Part shown: positions 19,743 to 29,758 of the stretch, piece after piece
Numbering within the stretch: position 1 is the first letter of the stretch
Layout: the number at the start of each line of letters is the position of its first letter
Assembly: GCF_009908265.2 (NCBI RefSeq)
Contig: NZ_JAAATX020000016.1
Span: 1 to 64,000 of the forward strand
Origin: Paragemmobacter amnigenus
Lineage (GTDB): Bacteria; Pseudomonadota; Alphaproteobacteria; Rhodobacterales; Rhodobacteraceae
Direction of reading: 5' to 3'
DNA: 64,000 nt
Translations under genes and position numbers: made by a program
Notes under the pieces: generated by a model
The model's database searches: none
What the model saw: the letters and a program-made list of their open reading frames with translations, nothing else
Told to the model about the DNA's origin: nothing

Positions 19743-22652
19743 ATGCCGATGGAAAAGACCTTTGACGCCGCCGGGGCCGAGGCGCGGATTTCCGCGAAAT
19801 GGATCGAGGAGAAGGCGTTTCGCGCCGGGGCCAATGCGCGGCCCGGGGCGGAAAGCTTTTGCGTGATGATCCCGCCGCCGAACGTCACGGGATCGCTTCA
19901 CATGGGCCATGCCTTCAACAACACGTTGCAGGACATCCTGACCCGCTGGCACCGCATGAAGGGGCATGACACGCTGTGGCAGCCCGGGACGGACCATGCG
20001 GGGATCGCCACCCAGATGGTGACGGAACGCGAGATGGCGGCGAAGGGCGAACCCGGCCGCCGCGAGATGGGGCGCGACGCCTTTACCCTGCGGGTCTGGG
20101 AGCAGAAGCGGAAATCGCGCGGCACGATCATCGGGCAGTTGCAGCGGCTGGGCTGTTCCTGCGACTGGGACCGCGAGGCCTTTACCATGTCGGGCGCACC
20201 CAACGCGCCCGAGGGGGAAGAGGGCAATTTCCACGATGCGGTGATCCGCGTCTTCGTGGACCTTTACAACAAGGGCTTCATCTATCGCGGCAAGCGGCTG
20301 GTGAACTGGGACCCGCATTTCGAGACGGCGATTTCCGATCTGGAGGTCGAGAATATCGAGGTCGACGGGCATATGTGGCATTTCAAGTATCCGCTCGCGG
20401 GCGGAGCCACCTATCGCTATGTCGAAAAGGATGCCGAGGGGCGCGTGGTGGTGGACGAGGTCCGCGACTACATCTCCATCGCCACGACGCGGCCCGAGAC
20501 GATGCTGGGCGACGGCGCGGTGGCGGTGCATCCGTCGGATGAGCGTTACGCGGCCATCGTGGGCAAGCTGTGCGAGATTCCGGTGGGGCCAAAGGCGCAT
20601 CGCCGCCTGATCCCGATCATCGTGGATGAATATCCGGACCCGACCTTCGGGTCGGGCGCGGTGAAGATCACGGGGGCGCATGATTTCAACGACTATGGCG
20701 TGGCCAAACGGGGGGGGATTCCCTGCTATCGCCTGATGGACACCCGCGCCCGGCTGCGCGATGACGGGGTGGCTTACGCCGAGGCGGCGGCGGTGGCGCA
20801 GGCCGTGGCGCGGGGCGAGCGGGTGTTGTCCGAGGCGGAGGCGGATGCGCTGAACCTTGTCCCCGATCACCTGCGGGGGCTGGACCGGATGGAGGCGAGG
20901 AAGCGCGTGGTCGAGGAGATCACGGGCGAAGGTCTGGCCGTGATGACGCGGGCGGATGATGCGCGTCTGGGAAAGGCGGCGGTGAAGAAGGATGCCGAAG
21001 GGGCGGATGCGCCCGTGCCGCTGGTCGAGGCGAAGAAGATCATGCAGCCCTTCGGTGATCGTTCGAAAGTGGTAATTGAACCCATGCTGACGGACCAATG
21101 GTTCGTGGATACGGTTCGAATCGTGCAACCCGCCTTGGACGCCGTGCGGTCGGGCGCGGTGAAGATCATCCCCGAAAGCGGCGAGCGGACCTATTACCAC
21201 TGGCTGGACAATATCGAGCCGTGGTGCATCTCGCGCCAGTTGTGGTGGGGGCACCAGATTCCGGTGTGGTATGATGACGAGGGCAACCATTACTGCGCCG
21301 CGACCGAGGCCGAGGCACAGGCGATGGCGGGTGGGCGCAGGCTGGAGCGCGACCCCGACGTCCTCGACACATGGTTCTCCTCCGGCCTCTGGCCGATCGG
21401 GACGCTGGGCTGGCCGGAAGAGACGGATGCGCTGAAGCGGTTCTTCCCGACATCCGTCCTGATTACCGGGCAGGACATCCTGTTCTTCTGGGTCGCGCGG
21501 ATGATGATGATGCAACTGGCCGTGGTGGGCGAGGTGCCGTTCAGGACGGTCTATCTGCATGGCCTCGTGCGGGACGCCAAGGGCAAGAAGATGTCCAAAT
21601 CGCTGGGCAATGTCATCGACCCGCTGGAGATCATCGCGGAATACGGCGCGGATGCGCTGCGCTTTACCAATGCGGCGATGGCGTCGCTGGGCGGCGTGCT
21701 GAAACTGGATACGGCGCGGATCGCGGGGTATCGGAATTTCGGCACGAAGCTGTGGAACGCCTGCCGCTTTGCCGAGATGAACGGGGTGTGGGAGGGGCAC
21801 GCGACGCAATCCGCCGCGCCCGCGGCCACAGCCACGGCGAACCGGTGGATCATCGGGGAAACCGTCCGCACGCTGGCCGAGGTGGATGCGGCGCTGGCGG
21901 ACTATCGCTTCGATCAGGCGGCGGATGCGCTTTACAAATTCGTCTGGGGCAAGGTCTGCGACTGGTATGTGGAATTCGCCAAGCCCCTGTTCGACGGCGA
22001 TGCGGCGGAGGAGACGCGCAAGGTCATGGCATGGGTGCTGGACCGCTGCATGATCCTGCTGCATCCGATGATGCCCTTCATCACCGAGGAGCTTTGGGCC
22101 ACGACCGGAACCCGCGCGAAGATGCTGGTCCATACCGACTGGCCGGAGGCGGACCAAAGCCTCGCCGATGCGGCGGCGGATCGCGAGATGGGCTGGGTGA
22201 CGGGGCTGATCGACGAGATCCGCTCGGCCCGCGCGCAGATGCATGTGCCGGTTGGGTTGAAGATCGACCTTGTCGCCACGACCCTGTCGGAAGAGGCGCG
22301 GCAGGCCTGGGCGCGGAACGAGGTGCTGATCAAGCGGTTGGCGCGGGTGGAAAGCCTGACCGAGGCCGCCAGCGCGCCGAAGGGGTCCGTCTCCATCGCG
22401 CTGGAAGGCGCGGCATTCGCCATGCCGCTGGACGGGATCATCGACATCGCCGAGGAGAAGGCGCGCCTGTCCAAGGCGCTGGAGAAGCTGGGGAAAGAGA
22501 TCGGGGGGCTGAAGGGCCGTCTGGGCAACCCCGCCTTCGTCGCCAGCGCGCCGGAAGAGGTGGTCGAAGAGGCCCGCGCCAATCTGGAGGCGCGCGAGGA
22601 CGAGGCGGGCAAGCTCGAGGCCGCGCTGAAGCGTCTGGCCGAGATCGGCTGA
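19743..22652 (+). CDS. valS: Valyl-tRNA synthetase
   Basis: Charges tRNA with valine. The 969-residue class I enzyme shows the HIGH motif as HMGH at residues 53-56 ([19 protein letters not shown]), the KMSKS motif at 616-620, an editing domain between them, an anticodon-binding region, and a C-terminal coiled coil from about 900 rich in Glu, Ala and Leu. ATG 19743 is preferred because AGGGGA stands 8 bases before it; ATG 19734 would overlap that site. Confidence 0.98.
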   Translation: MPMEKTFDAAGAEARISAKWIEEKAFRAGANARPGAESFCVMIPPPNVTGSLHMGHAFNNTLQDILTRWHRMKGHDTLWQPGTDHAGIATQMVTEREMAAKGEPGRREMGRDAFTLRVWEQKRKSRGTIIGQLQRLGCSCDWDREAFTMSGAPNAPEGEEGNFHDAVIRVFVDLYNKGFIYRGKRLVNWDPHFETAISDLEVENIEVDGHMWHFKYPLAGGATYRYVEKDAEGRVVVDEVRDYISIATTRPETMLGDGAVAVHPSDERYAAIVGKLCEIPVGPKAHRRLIPIIVDEYPDPTFGSGAVKITGAHDFNDYGVAKRGGIPCYRLMDTRARLRDDGVAYAEAAAVAQAVARGERVLSEAEADALNLVPDHLRGLDRMEARKRVVEEITGEGLAVMTRADDARLGKAAVKKDAEGADAPVPLVEAKKIMQPFGDRSKVVIEPMLTDQWFVDTVRIVQPALDAVRSGAVKIIPESGERTYYHWLDNIEPWCISRQLWWGHQIPVWYDDEGNHYCAATEAEAQAMAGGRRLERDPDVLDTWFSSGLWPIGTLGWPEETDALKRFFPTSVLITGQDILFFWVARMMMMQLAVVGEVPFRTVYLHGLVRDAKGKKMSKSLGNVIDPLEIIAEYGADALRFTNAAMASLGGVLKLDTARIAGYRNFGTKLWNACRFAEMNGVWEGHATQSAAPAATATANRWIIGETVRTLAEVDAALADYRFDQAADALYKFVWGKVCDWYVEFAKPLFDGDAAEETRKVMAWVLDRCMILLHPMMPFITEELWATTGTRAKMLVHTDWPEADQSLADAAADREMGWVTGLIDEIRSARAQMHVPVGLKIDLVATTLSEEARQAWARNEVLIKRLARVESLTEAASAPKGSVSIALEGAAFAMPLDGIIDIAEEKARLSKALEKLGKEIGGLKGRLGNPAFVASAPEEVVEEARANLEAREDEAGKLEAALKRLAEIG

Positions 22653-22663
22653 TCGTCCGCGGG

Positions 22664-22798
22664 CGAAGGATTTTCTGGCGAAAATCCTTCGGGGCGATCT
22701 TTCTGGCGACAGATCGTGCCCTTCTGGCGGGCCGGATCGGCGGGGGCGATCCTTCGCAAGAAGGATCGTTGCGAAGGATTTTCGCCAGAAAATCCTTC
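22664..22798. repeat. Cluster of REP-like hairpins
   Basis: Four palindromes in 135 bases. Hairpin 1 (22664-22691) has a 12 bp stem and TGGC loop. Hairpin 4 (22773-22798) is the exact reverse complement of 26 of those bases. Between them are CGATCT/AGATCG (22695-22716) and a 9 bp stem with GCAA loop (22747-22768). The core TTCTGGCG recurs at 22673, 22701 and 22722 and inverted in hairpin 4. There is no T run, so this is not a plain valS terminator. Confidence 0.75.
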
Positions 22799-22839
22799 CC
22801 CCCTTGCGCTTTTCGCTGCGCCGCGTTTCCCTGCGGCGC

Positions 22840-23946
22840 ATGACCGGACCCCGCCTCACCCCGCTTGCCGCCAGCCTTCCCGATACCGTGCCCTTCGTCG
22901 GGCCCGAGACGCAGGAGCGCGCCATGGGCCGCCCCTTCCGCGCGCGGCTGGGCGCGAATGAAAGCCGTTTCGGCCCCTCGCCCCGGGCCATCGCGGCGAT
23001 GGCGGCGGCGGCGGGCGAAGCGTGGATGTATGGCGATCCCGAGGTGCATGACCTGCGCGCGGCGATTGCGGCGCATCACGGGGTGACGGCGGCGCATGTC
23101 GTGGTGGGGGAAGGGATCGACGGGTTGCTGGGGGTTCTGGTGCGGCTGGTGGCGGGGTCGGGGGATCGGGTTGTGACCTCGCTCGGGGCCTATCCGACCT
23201 TCAACTTCCACGTCGCGGGCTTTGGCGCGGAGCTGCACCGCGTGCCCTATCGCGACGACCGCGAGGATACCGACGCGCTGGTGCAAAAGGCGCGGGAGGT
23301 GGGGGCGAAGCTGGTCTATTTCGCCAATCCCGACAATCCGATGGGCACGTGGCATGAGGCGGGCGTGGTCGAGGAGATGGTGGCAGCCCTGCCCGAAGGC
23401 GCGCTGCTGGTGCTGGACGAGGCCTATGCCGACCTTGCGCCTGCGGGGGCGGTGCCGCGGATCGCGGCGGATGATCCGCGGGTGATAAGGATGCGGACTT
23501 TTTCCAAGGGCTATGGTCTGGCGGGGTTGCGGGTGGGCTATGCGATCGGGGCGCCCGCGCTGATCCGCGCCTTTGACAAGGTGCGAAACCATTTCGGGAT
23601 GGGGCGCGTGGCGCAGGCGGGGGCGCTGGCGGCGCTGGCCGATCAGGGCTGGCTGCGGGATGTGCAGGGCAAGGTGGCGGCGGCGCGCGACAGGATCGCG
23701 GGGATCGCGGCGGCGAACGGGCTGCGCGCCCTGCCGTCGGCCACGAATTTCGTGACGGTGGATTGCGGGCGGGACGGAGATTTTGCGCGGGCGGTCCTGC
23801 GCGAGTGCATCGCGCGGGGGCTGTTCATCCGGATGCCCGGGGTGGCGCCGCTGGACCGCTGCATCCGGATCAGCGCGGGCACGCCTGCCGATCTGGATGT
23901 GCTGGAAGAGGTGCTGCCGCAGGCGCTGCGCGCGGCGGCGGGCTGA
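22840..23946 (+). CDS. HisC-type PLP-dependent aminotransferase
   Basis: Class I/II aminotransferase of the histidinol-phosphate aminotransferase type, 368 residues. The PLP lysine is Lys223 in TFSKGYGLAGLRVGYA, the PLP-contacting aspartate is Asp193 in LVLDEAYADL, and NPDNPMGTW supplies the conserved asparagine. No his genes are nearby, so the true amino donor could be another compound such as an aromatic amino acid. ATG 22840 starts the family-like sequence; a TTG at 22804 adds 12 arginine-rich residues of doubtful value. The hairpin cluster ends 41 bases upstream. Confidence 0.88.
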   Translation: MTGPRLTPLAASLPDTVPFVGPETQERAMGRPFRARLGANESRFGPSPRAIAAMAAAAGEAWMYGDPEVHDLRAAIAAHHGVTAAHVVVGEGIDGLLGVLVRLVAGSGDRVVTSLGAYPTFNFHVAGFGAELHRVPYRDDREDTDALVQKAREVGAKLVYFANPDNPMGTWHEAGVVEEMVAALPEGALLVLDEAYADLAPAGAVPRIAADDPRVIRMRTFSKGYGLAGLRVGYAIGAPALIRAFDKVRNHFGMGRVAQAGALAALADQGWLRDVQGKVAAARDRIAGIAAANGLRALPSATNFVTVDCGRDGDFARAVLRECIARGLFIRMPGVAPLDRCIRISAGTPADLDVLEEVLPQALRAAAG

Positions 23947-24324
23947 TCACTCGGCCTTGCCGATGGCGGGGGCCTGACCGGGGGGCGGTTCGATGGCGGG
24001 GCCCAGACGGGGGGCCGGAGGCTCGGCCGCGATGGCGCGGGGAGCCTCGGTCAGGGTGGCGGCAAGGCTGGCGGCCGCGGCCGTCGCACCGCCCAGCGGG
24101 CGGCGGAAGACCAGCATGGTCTGTTCGACCAGTCGCGTCTTCATGAAGCCCGCGCGTTCCTCGGTCGGCAGGGTTTCGGCGCGGACATAGTCCCAGCCGT
24201 CGCGCCCGAGATCGTTCATCAGGGTGGACAGCGTCAGGGCGAAGCGGTCCTCGTTCGTCTTGGCTTCGCGCGATTTGGTGCCGCGGCGGGGGGCGGGGAT
24301 GACCTTGAATTCGTAACGCTGCAT
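23947..24324 (-). CDS. DUF4177-domain protein
   Basis: A 125-residue protein whose first 75 residues (MQRYEFKVIPAPRRG, then DGWDYVRAETLPTEERAG and LVFRR) match the small DUF4177 fold, followed by an Ala/Pro-rich tail. The start at 24324 has GGAG 6 bases upstream; a start at 24342 is possible. It is convergent with the aminotransferase (stop codons abut) and lies downstream of gatB on the same strand with a 104-base gap. Function unknown. Confidence 0.75.
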   Translation of the reverse strand: MQRYEFKVIPAPRRGTKSREAKTNEDRFALTLSTLMNDLGRDGWDYVRAETLPTEERAGFMKTRLVEQTMLVFRRPLGGATAAAASLAATLTEAPRAIAAEPPAPRLGPAIEPPPGQAPAIGKAE

Positions 24325-24428
24325 CGCGGGCTCCGGTGGCACAGGCGGAAGATAGGCTGCGGCGGGGACAAGGCCAAGGGCGGAAGCGGGCGGTGCGGGC
24401 TTTGCCGCCGACCGCCTTGCCGCTGCGA

Positions 24429-25940
24429 TCAGAGGCCCAGTTTCTGCGCTACCATCTGGTTGACGACGGCCGGATTGGCCTTGCCGCCGGTGGCCTTGAG
24501 CACCTGACCGGTGAACCAGCCCGCCAGCTTGGCATTGACCTTGGCCTTTTCCACCTGTTCGGGATTGGCCGCGATCAGGGCATCCAGCGCGCGTTCGATC
24601 TCGCCCGTGTCGGTGACCTGCTTCATGCCGTGCTTTGCCGCCACCTCGGCGGGGATGCCGCCTTCGGTCCAGAGGATTTCGAACAGGTCTTTTGCCATCT
24701 TGGTCGTGATCTCGCCCGACGCGATCAGGTCGAGGACGCCGCCGATCTGGGCCGCCGAGAGGGGGCTTTCGGTGATGCCCTTGCCTTCCTTGTTCAGGCG
24801 ACCGAAGAGTTCGTTGATGATCCAGTTCGCGGCCTGCTTGCCGTCACGGCCCCGTGCCACCTCTTCGAAGAAGGCGGCGTTGTCGAGTTCGGCGGTCAGG
24901 ACGTTCGCGTCATAGTCGGTCAGGCCGAAATCGGCCATGAAGCGGGCTTTCTTGGCGTCGGGGAGTTCGGGCATGGATGCCGCGATGTCATCGACCCATG
25001 CCTGTTCGATCTCCAGCGGCAGGAGGTCGGGACAGGGGAAGTAGCGGTAGTCATGCGCCTCTTCCTTGGAGCGCATCGACCGCGTCTCGCCCTTGTCGGG
25101 GTCGTAGAGGCGGGTTTCCTGATCGACCTTGCCGCCATCCTCGAGGATGGCGATCTGACGCCGCGCCTCGTATTCGATGGCGGCCTGGATGAAGCGGAGC
25201 GAGTTCATGTTCTTGATCTCGCACCGCGTGCCGAGATGGCCGAAATCCTGCGTGGCCTGATAACGTTCGTAATCGCCCGGGCGGCAGACCGAGACGTTGA
25301 CGTCCGCGCGCAGGTTGCCGTTTTGCATGTTGCCGTCGCAGGTGCCCAAGTAACGCAGGATCTGGCGGAGTTTGGCAACGTAAGCCGCCGCTTCCTCGGG
25401 CCCGCGGATATCGGGGCGCGACACGATTTCCATCAGCGCGACGCCGGTGCGGTTGAAGTCGACGAAGGACATGTTGGGGTCCATGTCGTGGATCGATTTG
25501 CCCGCATCCTGTTCCAGATGGATGCGTTCGATCCGCACGCGGCGGGCGACGCCGGGGGACATTTCCACGATCACCTCGCCCTCGCCCACGATGGGGTGGT
25601 AGAGCTGGCTGATCTGATAGCCCTGCGGCAGGTCGGGGTAGAAATAATTTTTGCGGTCGAAGGCCGAGCGCAGGTTGATCTGCGCCTTGAGCCCGAGGCC
25701 CGAGCGGACGGCCTGTTCCACGCAGAATTCGTTGATGACGGGCAGCATCCCGGGCATGGCGGCATCGACGAAGGCCACGTTGGAATTGGGTTCGGCCCCG
25801 ACCTGCGTCGAGGCGCCCGAGAAGAGCTTGGCGTTCGAGGCGACCTGCGCATGGATTTCCATGCCGATCACCAGTTCCCAATCCCCCGTCGCGCCCGCGA
25901 TCACCTTGGGTTTCGGGGCTTCAAAGCCAAGGTCAAGCAT
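24429..25940 (-). CDS. gatB: Aspartyl/glutamyl-tRNA amidotransferase subunit B
   Basis: Part of the GatCAB complex that converts Glu-tRNA-Gln (and often Asp-tRNA-Asn) to the amide form. The 503-residue protein has the kinase-like cradle domain with [43 protein letters not shown] and [15 protein letters not shown], plus the C-terminal helical YqeY-like tail that binds tRNA. gatA and gatC are not in the window. Its presence implies that glutamine charging goes by the indirect route. Confidence 0.98.
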   Translation of the reverse strand: MLDLGFEAPKPKVIAGATGDWELVIGMEIHAQVASNAKLFSGASTQVGAEPNSNVAFVDAAMPGMLPVINEFCVEQAVRSGLGLKAQINLRSAFDRKNYFYPDLPQGYQISQLYHPIVGEGEVIVEMSPGVARRVRIERIHLEQDAGKSIHDMDPNMSFVDFNRTGVALMEIVSRPDIRGPEEAAAYVAKLRQILRYLGTCDGNMQNGNLRADVNVSVCRPGDYERYQATQDFGHLGTRCEIKNMNSLRFIQAAIEYEARRQIAILEDGGKVDQETRLYDPDKGETRSMRSKEEAHDYRYFPCPDLLPLEIEQAWVDDIAASMPELPDAKKARFMADFGLTDYDANVLTAELDNAAFFEEVARGRDGKQAANWIINELFGRLNKEGKGITESPLSAAQIGGVLDLIASGEITTKMAKDLFEILWTEGGIPAEVAAKHGMKQVTDTGEIERALDALIAANPEQVEKAKVNAKLAGWFTGQVLKATGGKANPAVVNQMVAQKLGL

Positions 25941-25996
25941 GTCCCGCCGTCCTTCAATCCGTTTGACGGACTGTCTAGGGCGTCAGGGGCGGCGCT

Positions 25997-26197
25997 TCAA
26001 GCGGACTTGTATCGGGACGGGGGCATCCGCGGGGCTGGCCCGTCCGGGTCATCGCCGAAAGGATTGGCCTGCTCCTGCCCTGTCGCGATGCGGCGGGCGA
26101 GAAACCAGATGAGGGGAAAGAGAATCAGCAGGAGCAGCCGGTTGGCAAGCCGCCCCAGAAGATCGGCCGTCACCGACCGGGCAAAGATACGCGACAT
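25997..26197 (-). CDS. Small single-helix membrane protein
   Basis: A 66-residue protein with one clear membrane helix (LLLLILFPLIWFLA, residues 21-34) between an arginine-containing N-terminus and a polar, Pro-rich tail. An AAAGG lies 12 bases before the ATG, a long spacing. It sits upstream of gatB on the same strand with a 56-base gap. I do not recognise the family. The open frame upstream to 26602 is not considered coding. Bases 26198-26444 hold no gene. Confidence 0.5.
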   Translation of the reverse strand: MSRIFARSVTADLLGRLANRLLLLILFPLIWFLARRIATGQEQANPFGDDPDGPAPRMPPSRYKSA

Positions 26198-26444
26198 GGC
26201 AGTGTCGAACCTTTTACTGGGCGGACGGACAGGGCGAGCAACCCGGCCGTCCGGTACAAAGCGTATGGATACAATGCCTTGGGATTGTGGCAGTGGCGGG
26301 GCATTTGCGGGCCTGAAATGGGGGGGGGTGGCGGGAATCTGCCGAAGCGGGCGGGCGGTGGTCCCTTTGCGTGGACAGTGCTGTTTCGGGCTGGTCAAAG
26401 GCACAGGTCGCGCAGATGGGTGCGGCGCTGCCCTGTGGTAAACG

Positions 26445-27047
26445 ATGTCCTGTCCTGTACGCCTTGCCGGTCTTGTCCTTGCCCTTGCCGCCCTGTCGGG
26501 CTGCGTTTCGGGCAAGACGGAAGCCAACCTGTCCACGAGCGGACAGACGCCGCCCATGCAGTGGGACGTGCGGCCGGACGGCAAGGAATGGACGAAAACC
26601 ACGCTGGACGCGCTGGAACAGCATGATCCGGCGCTGGCGGGGGCGGTTCCGGCGGATATCGACCTGTGGTGTCCGGGCTACGAGACGGCCTCGCTGGACG
26701 AGCGGCGGGCCTTCTGGGCGGGGCTGATGTCGGCGGTGGCGCGGTATGAATCGTCGTGGAACCCGCAGGCGGCGGGGGGTGGCGGGCGCTATATCGGCGT
26801 GATGCAGATTTCCCCCAAGACCGCCGATTACCACCAGTGCGAGGCCGATACGGCGGCCGAGTTGAAAGACGGGTCCGAGAATCTGGAATGCGCGTCGCGG
26901 ATCATGGCCAAGGCCGTGGCGATGGACGGCATGGTGGCAGGCGGCGGCAATCGCGGGATCGGGCGGGACTGGATGCCCTTCCGCGATGCGGCCAAGCGGG
27001 CGGCGATGGCGGACTGGACCAGCGCGCAGCCCTATTGCCAGGGGTAA
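26445..27047 (+). CDS. Lipoprotein with lytic-transglycosylase-like domain
   Basis: A 200-residue exported lipoprotein: hydrophobic signal ending in the lipobox ALSGC with Cys20, then a lysozyme-like domain in which Glu102 of ARYESSWNPQAA is the likely catalytic acid, followed by YIGVMQISPKTA, the usual glycan-site motif of SLT domains. It should cut or bind peptidoglycan at the envelope. It stands alone, and a terminator follows 27 bases after the stop. Confidence 0.82.
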   Translation: MSCPVRLAGLVLALAALSGCVSGKTEANLSTSGQTPPMQWDVRPDGKEWTKTTLDALEQHDPALAGAVPADIDLWCPGYETASLDERRAFWAGLMSAVARYESSWNPQAAGGGGRYIGVMQISPKTADYHQCEADTAAELKDGSENLECASRIMAKAVAMDGMVAGGGNRGIGRDWMPFRDAAKRAAMADWTSAQPYCQG

Positions 27048-27073
27048 GGCGCTTTATTTCGCGGGGGAATGCG

Positions 27074-27097
27074 GGCGGGGGTGACCCCGCCTTTTTT
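27074..27097 (+). terminator. Intrinsic terminator after the transglycosylase-like gene
   Basis: GGCGGGG (27074-27080), loop GTGA, CCCCGCC (27085-27091) and TTTTTT. It separates the gene from the convergent pepN, whose stop codon is 36 bases further on. Confidence 0.9.
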
Positions 27098-27132
27098 GGT
27101 CCTGATCCGTAGTCTGGGCGCTATTGCCCGTC

Positions 27133-29688
27133 CTACGCGCCGCGCATGCGCCCGACCATTTCGCCCAGATCGCGGCTGAGGCCGGGCGTGGCGGCCATGC
27201 GCGCCAGTTCCGCCGCGACCAGCGCGCGGCGGTCGGCGTCGTAGCGCGGCCATGTCTCGAAGGCGGTCGACATGCGCGCCGCCGTCTGGGGGTTGAGCGG
27301 GTCGAGCCGCAGCAGCCAGTCCGCCACCAGCCGGTAGCCCCCGCCCGAGGCGTGGTGGAAGCCCGCGTGATTGGCCGACAGCGCCCCGATGACCGAGCGG
27401 AAGCGGTTGGGGTTCTTCCAGTCAAAGGCGGGGTGGCGGGTCAGGCGGTCGGTCGTGGCCACGGCCTGATCGGGATGGGCATGGGCGATCTGCAGCGCGA
27501 ACCACTTGTCCATCACGTTGCGGTCGGCGGACCAGCGGGTTTCGAAGAGGCGCAGCTCCTCTTGCCCCAGTCCGTTTTCCAGCAGGCAGACCAGCGCGCC
27601 CACCTCTTCGGTCATGTTGTTGGCGGCGCGATAGGCGGTGGCGGCGGCGCGGCCCCCGTCGAGCCGCGACATGAGGGACAGGGCGGCGATCCGCAGCGCG
27701 CGGCGGCCTGCGGCGCGGGCGTCCGGCGTGAACGGGCCGGGTTCGGCCAGCGCGTCGATCAGGGCGGGCAGGCGGGGGCCAAGGTGACGGGCCAGCGCCT
27801 CGGCCATCCGCCTCCGTTCGGACCAGATGCGGGCGGGGTCGGGGGTGATGCCTGCGCCATGCAGGGTGGCGGCCATGTCATCCTCGCCCGGCAGGCGCAG
27901 GGCCAGCGCGCGGAAGGCGGGGTCGAGCGTGTCGTCGAAGGTGACGCGGGCGACGGCATCCAGCCAGTCGGGACCGGGGCTTGCGCCATCGGTCACCATG
28001 CGGGCCAGCAGGTCCTTGGCCAAGGCGCGGCCCGCCTCCCATCTGTTGAAGGGGTCGGTGTCATGGGCCAGCAGGAAGGCGCGTTCTTCCGGTGACACCT
28101 CGCGGTCGAGGATCACGGGGGCGGAGAAGCCGCGCAGGATCGACGGGACGGGGCGGGCGGCGGCGGGGAAGCGGAAGCTTTGCCGCGTTTCGGTCAGTTC
28201 CAGTACGGTCGTCGGCAGCACCTCGTCGCCGTTGGGGTTCAGAAGGCCCAGCGCGACGGGAATGACCTTCGCGCCCTTTTCGGGCTGTCCCGGCGTGGGT
28301 GGGTTTTCCTGTTCGAAGGTCAGGGTATAGGTTTCGCCGTCCCAATCCTCCCACACCTTCACGCGGGGGGTGCCTGCTTCGGTATACCAGCGCTTGAACT
28401 GCGTCAGGTCGCGGCCAGTGGCATCCTGGAACACCGCCAGCCAATCCTCGATCGTGGCGGCGTCGCCGTCGTGGCGGGTGAAGTAGAGGTCGAGCGCGCG
28501 GGCATAGCCGTCATCGCCCACGAGGCGTTTGAGCATCCCGATGACCTCGGCCCCCTTTTCATAGACCGTGGCGGTGTAGAAATTGTTGATCTCGACATAG
28601 CTGTCGGGGCGGACGGGATGGGCGAGGGGGCCGCCATCCTCGCGGAACTGGCGGGCGCGCAGCAGGAGCACATCCTCGATCCGCTTGACCGCGTGCGAGC
28701 GCATGTCGCCGCTGAATTGCTGGTCGCGGAAGACGGTCAGCCCCTCTTTCAGGCAAAGCTGGAACCAGTCGCGGCAGGTGATGCGGTTGCCGGTCCAGTT
28801 GTGGAAATATTCATGGGCGATGATCGCCTCGATCCGGGCGAAGTCGTCATCGGTCGCGGTTTCGGGGCTGGCGAGGACGAATTTGGAGTTGAAGATGTTG
28901 AGCCCCTTGTTCTCCATCGCGCCCATGTTGAAATCGTCCACGGCGACGATGTTGAACACGTCCAGATCGTATTCGCGGCCATAGGCGGTTTCGTCCCAGC
29001 GCATGGAGCGGATCAGGCTGTCCATCGCATAGGCGCAGCGGTCCTGATCGCCGGGACGGACCCAGATGTTGAGCGCGACCGCGCGGCCCGAGGCGGTGGT
29101 GAAGGGGGCGCTGTGGGCCACCAGATCACCCGCGACAAGGGCGAAGAGGTAGGCAGGTTTGGGCCATGGATCCACCCATTCTGCCCAGCCTGCCCCCTGC
29201 CCCGCCGGATTGCCGTTGGACAAAAGGACGGGAAGGTCGCTTTCGATGCGGACGCGGAAGGGGGCCATCACGTCGGGACGGTCGGGGTAGAAGGTGATCT
29301 TGCGGAACCCCTCTGCCTCGCACTGGGTGCAGTACATGCCGCGCGACATGTAGAGCCCTTCGAGGGCGGTGTTGGTTTCGGGGCTGATCTCCACCTCGGT
29401 GTGCAGCGTGAAGGGGGCGGAGGGGAGCAGGGCGGCGGGGATGGTCAGGCCCGTCGCGTCGGGGGTCAGGTCGAGCGGTTGGCCATCGAGCCGGAGCGAC
29501 AGGAGGCGGAGATTCTCGCCATCCAGCCGCAGGTCGTGATGCCCCGGGCGGGCGGGGTTGGGGGCGAGGCGGAGCGTGGCCGAGACGCGGGTCGCGCGGG
29601 GGGCGAGGCGGAAGGTCAGCGCCACGTCGCGGACGATATGCGTGAAGGGCTGGTAGTCGGACAGGTGGACGGCGCGCGGTTCGGACAT
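27133..29688 (-). CDS. pepN: Aminopeptidase N
   Basis: Zinc metallopeptidase of the M1 family that removes N-terminal residues from peptides in the cytoplasm. The 851-residue protein has the exopeptidase motif GAMEN at 256-260, the zinc site HEYFH at 292-296 with third ligand Glu315 (LKEGLTVF), and the long C-terminal helical domain of the proteobacterial PepN type. No signal peptide is seen. It is a single gene, convergent with the lipoprotein gene. Confidence 0.97.
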   Translation of the reverse strand: MSEPRAVHLSDYQPFTHIVRDVALTFRLAPRATRVSATLRLAPNPARPGHHDLRLDGENLRLLSLRLDGQPLDLTPDATGLTIPAALLPSAPFTLHTEVEISPETNTALEGLYMSRGMYCTQCEAEGFRKITFYPDRPDVMAPFRVRIESDLPVLLSNGNPAGQGAGWAEWVDPWPKPAYLFALVAGDLVAHSAPFTTASGRAVALNIWVRPGDQDRCAYAMDSLIRSMRWDETAYGREYDLDVFNIVAVDDFNMGAMENKGLNIFNSKFVLASPETATDDDFARIEAIIAHEYFHNWTGNRITCRDWFQLCLKEGLTVFRDQQFSGDMRSHAVKRIEDVLLLRARQFREDGGPLAHPVRPDSYVEINNFYTATVYEKGAEVIGMLKRLVGDDGYARALDLYFTRHDGDAATIEDWLAVFQDATGRDLTQFKRWYTEAGTPRVKVWEDWDGETYTLTFEQENPPTPGQPEKGAKVIPVALGLLNPNGDEVLPTTVLELTETRQSFRFPAAARPVPSILRGFSAPVILDREVSPEERAFLLAHDTDPFNRWEAGRALAKDLLARMVTDGASPGPDWLDAVARVTFDDTLDPAFRALALRLPGEDDMAATLHGAGITPDPARIWSERRRMAEALARHLGPRLPALIDALAEPGPFTPDARAAGRRALRIAALSLMSRLDGGRAAATAYRAANNMTEEVGALVCLLENGLGQEELRLFETRWSADRNVMDKWFALQIAHAHPDQAVATTDRLTRHPAFDWKNPNRFRSVIGALSANHAGFHHASGGGYRLVADWLLRLDPLNPQTAARMSTAFETWPRYDADRRALVAAELARMAATPGLSRDLGEMVGRMRGA

Positions 29689-29758
29689 TTCGCTCTCCCT
29701 TTGCGGGGAAAGCTATGGAGGGGGACGGGGGAAGGCAAGACGCGGCGGCGGGGCGCCC

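Noticed and set aside
22664-22691. Intrinsic terminator of valS
   Set aside because: The stem is strong but no T run follows, and an exact inverted copy lies 80 bases on; a repeat explains it better.
19623-22991. Open frame of over 1,100 codons antisense to valS
   Set aside because: valS on the other strand has full motifs; the antisense frame is arginine- and proline-rich, without domain features, as expected from codon bias in GC-rich DNA.
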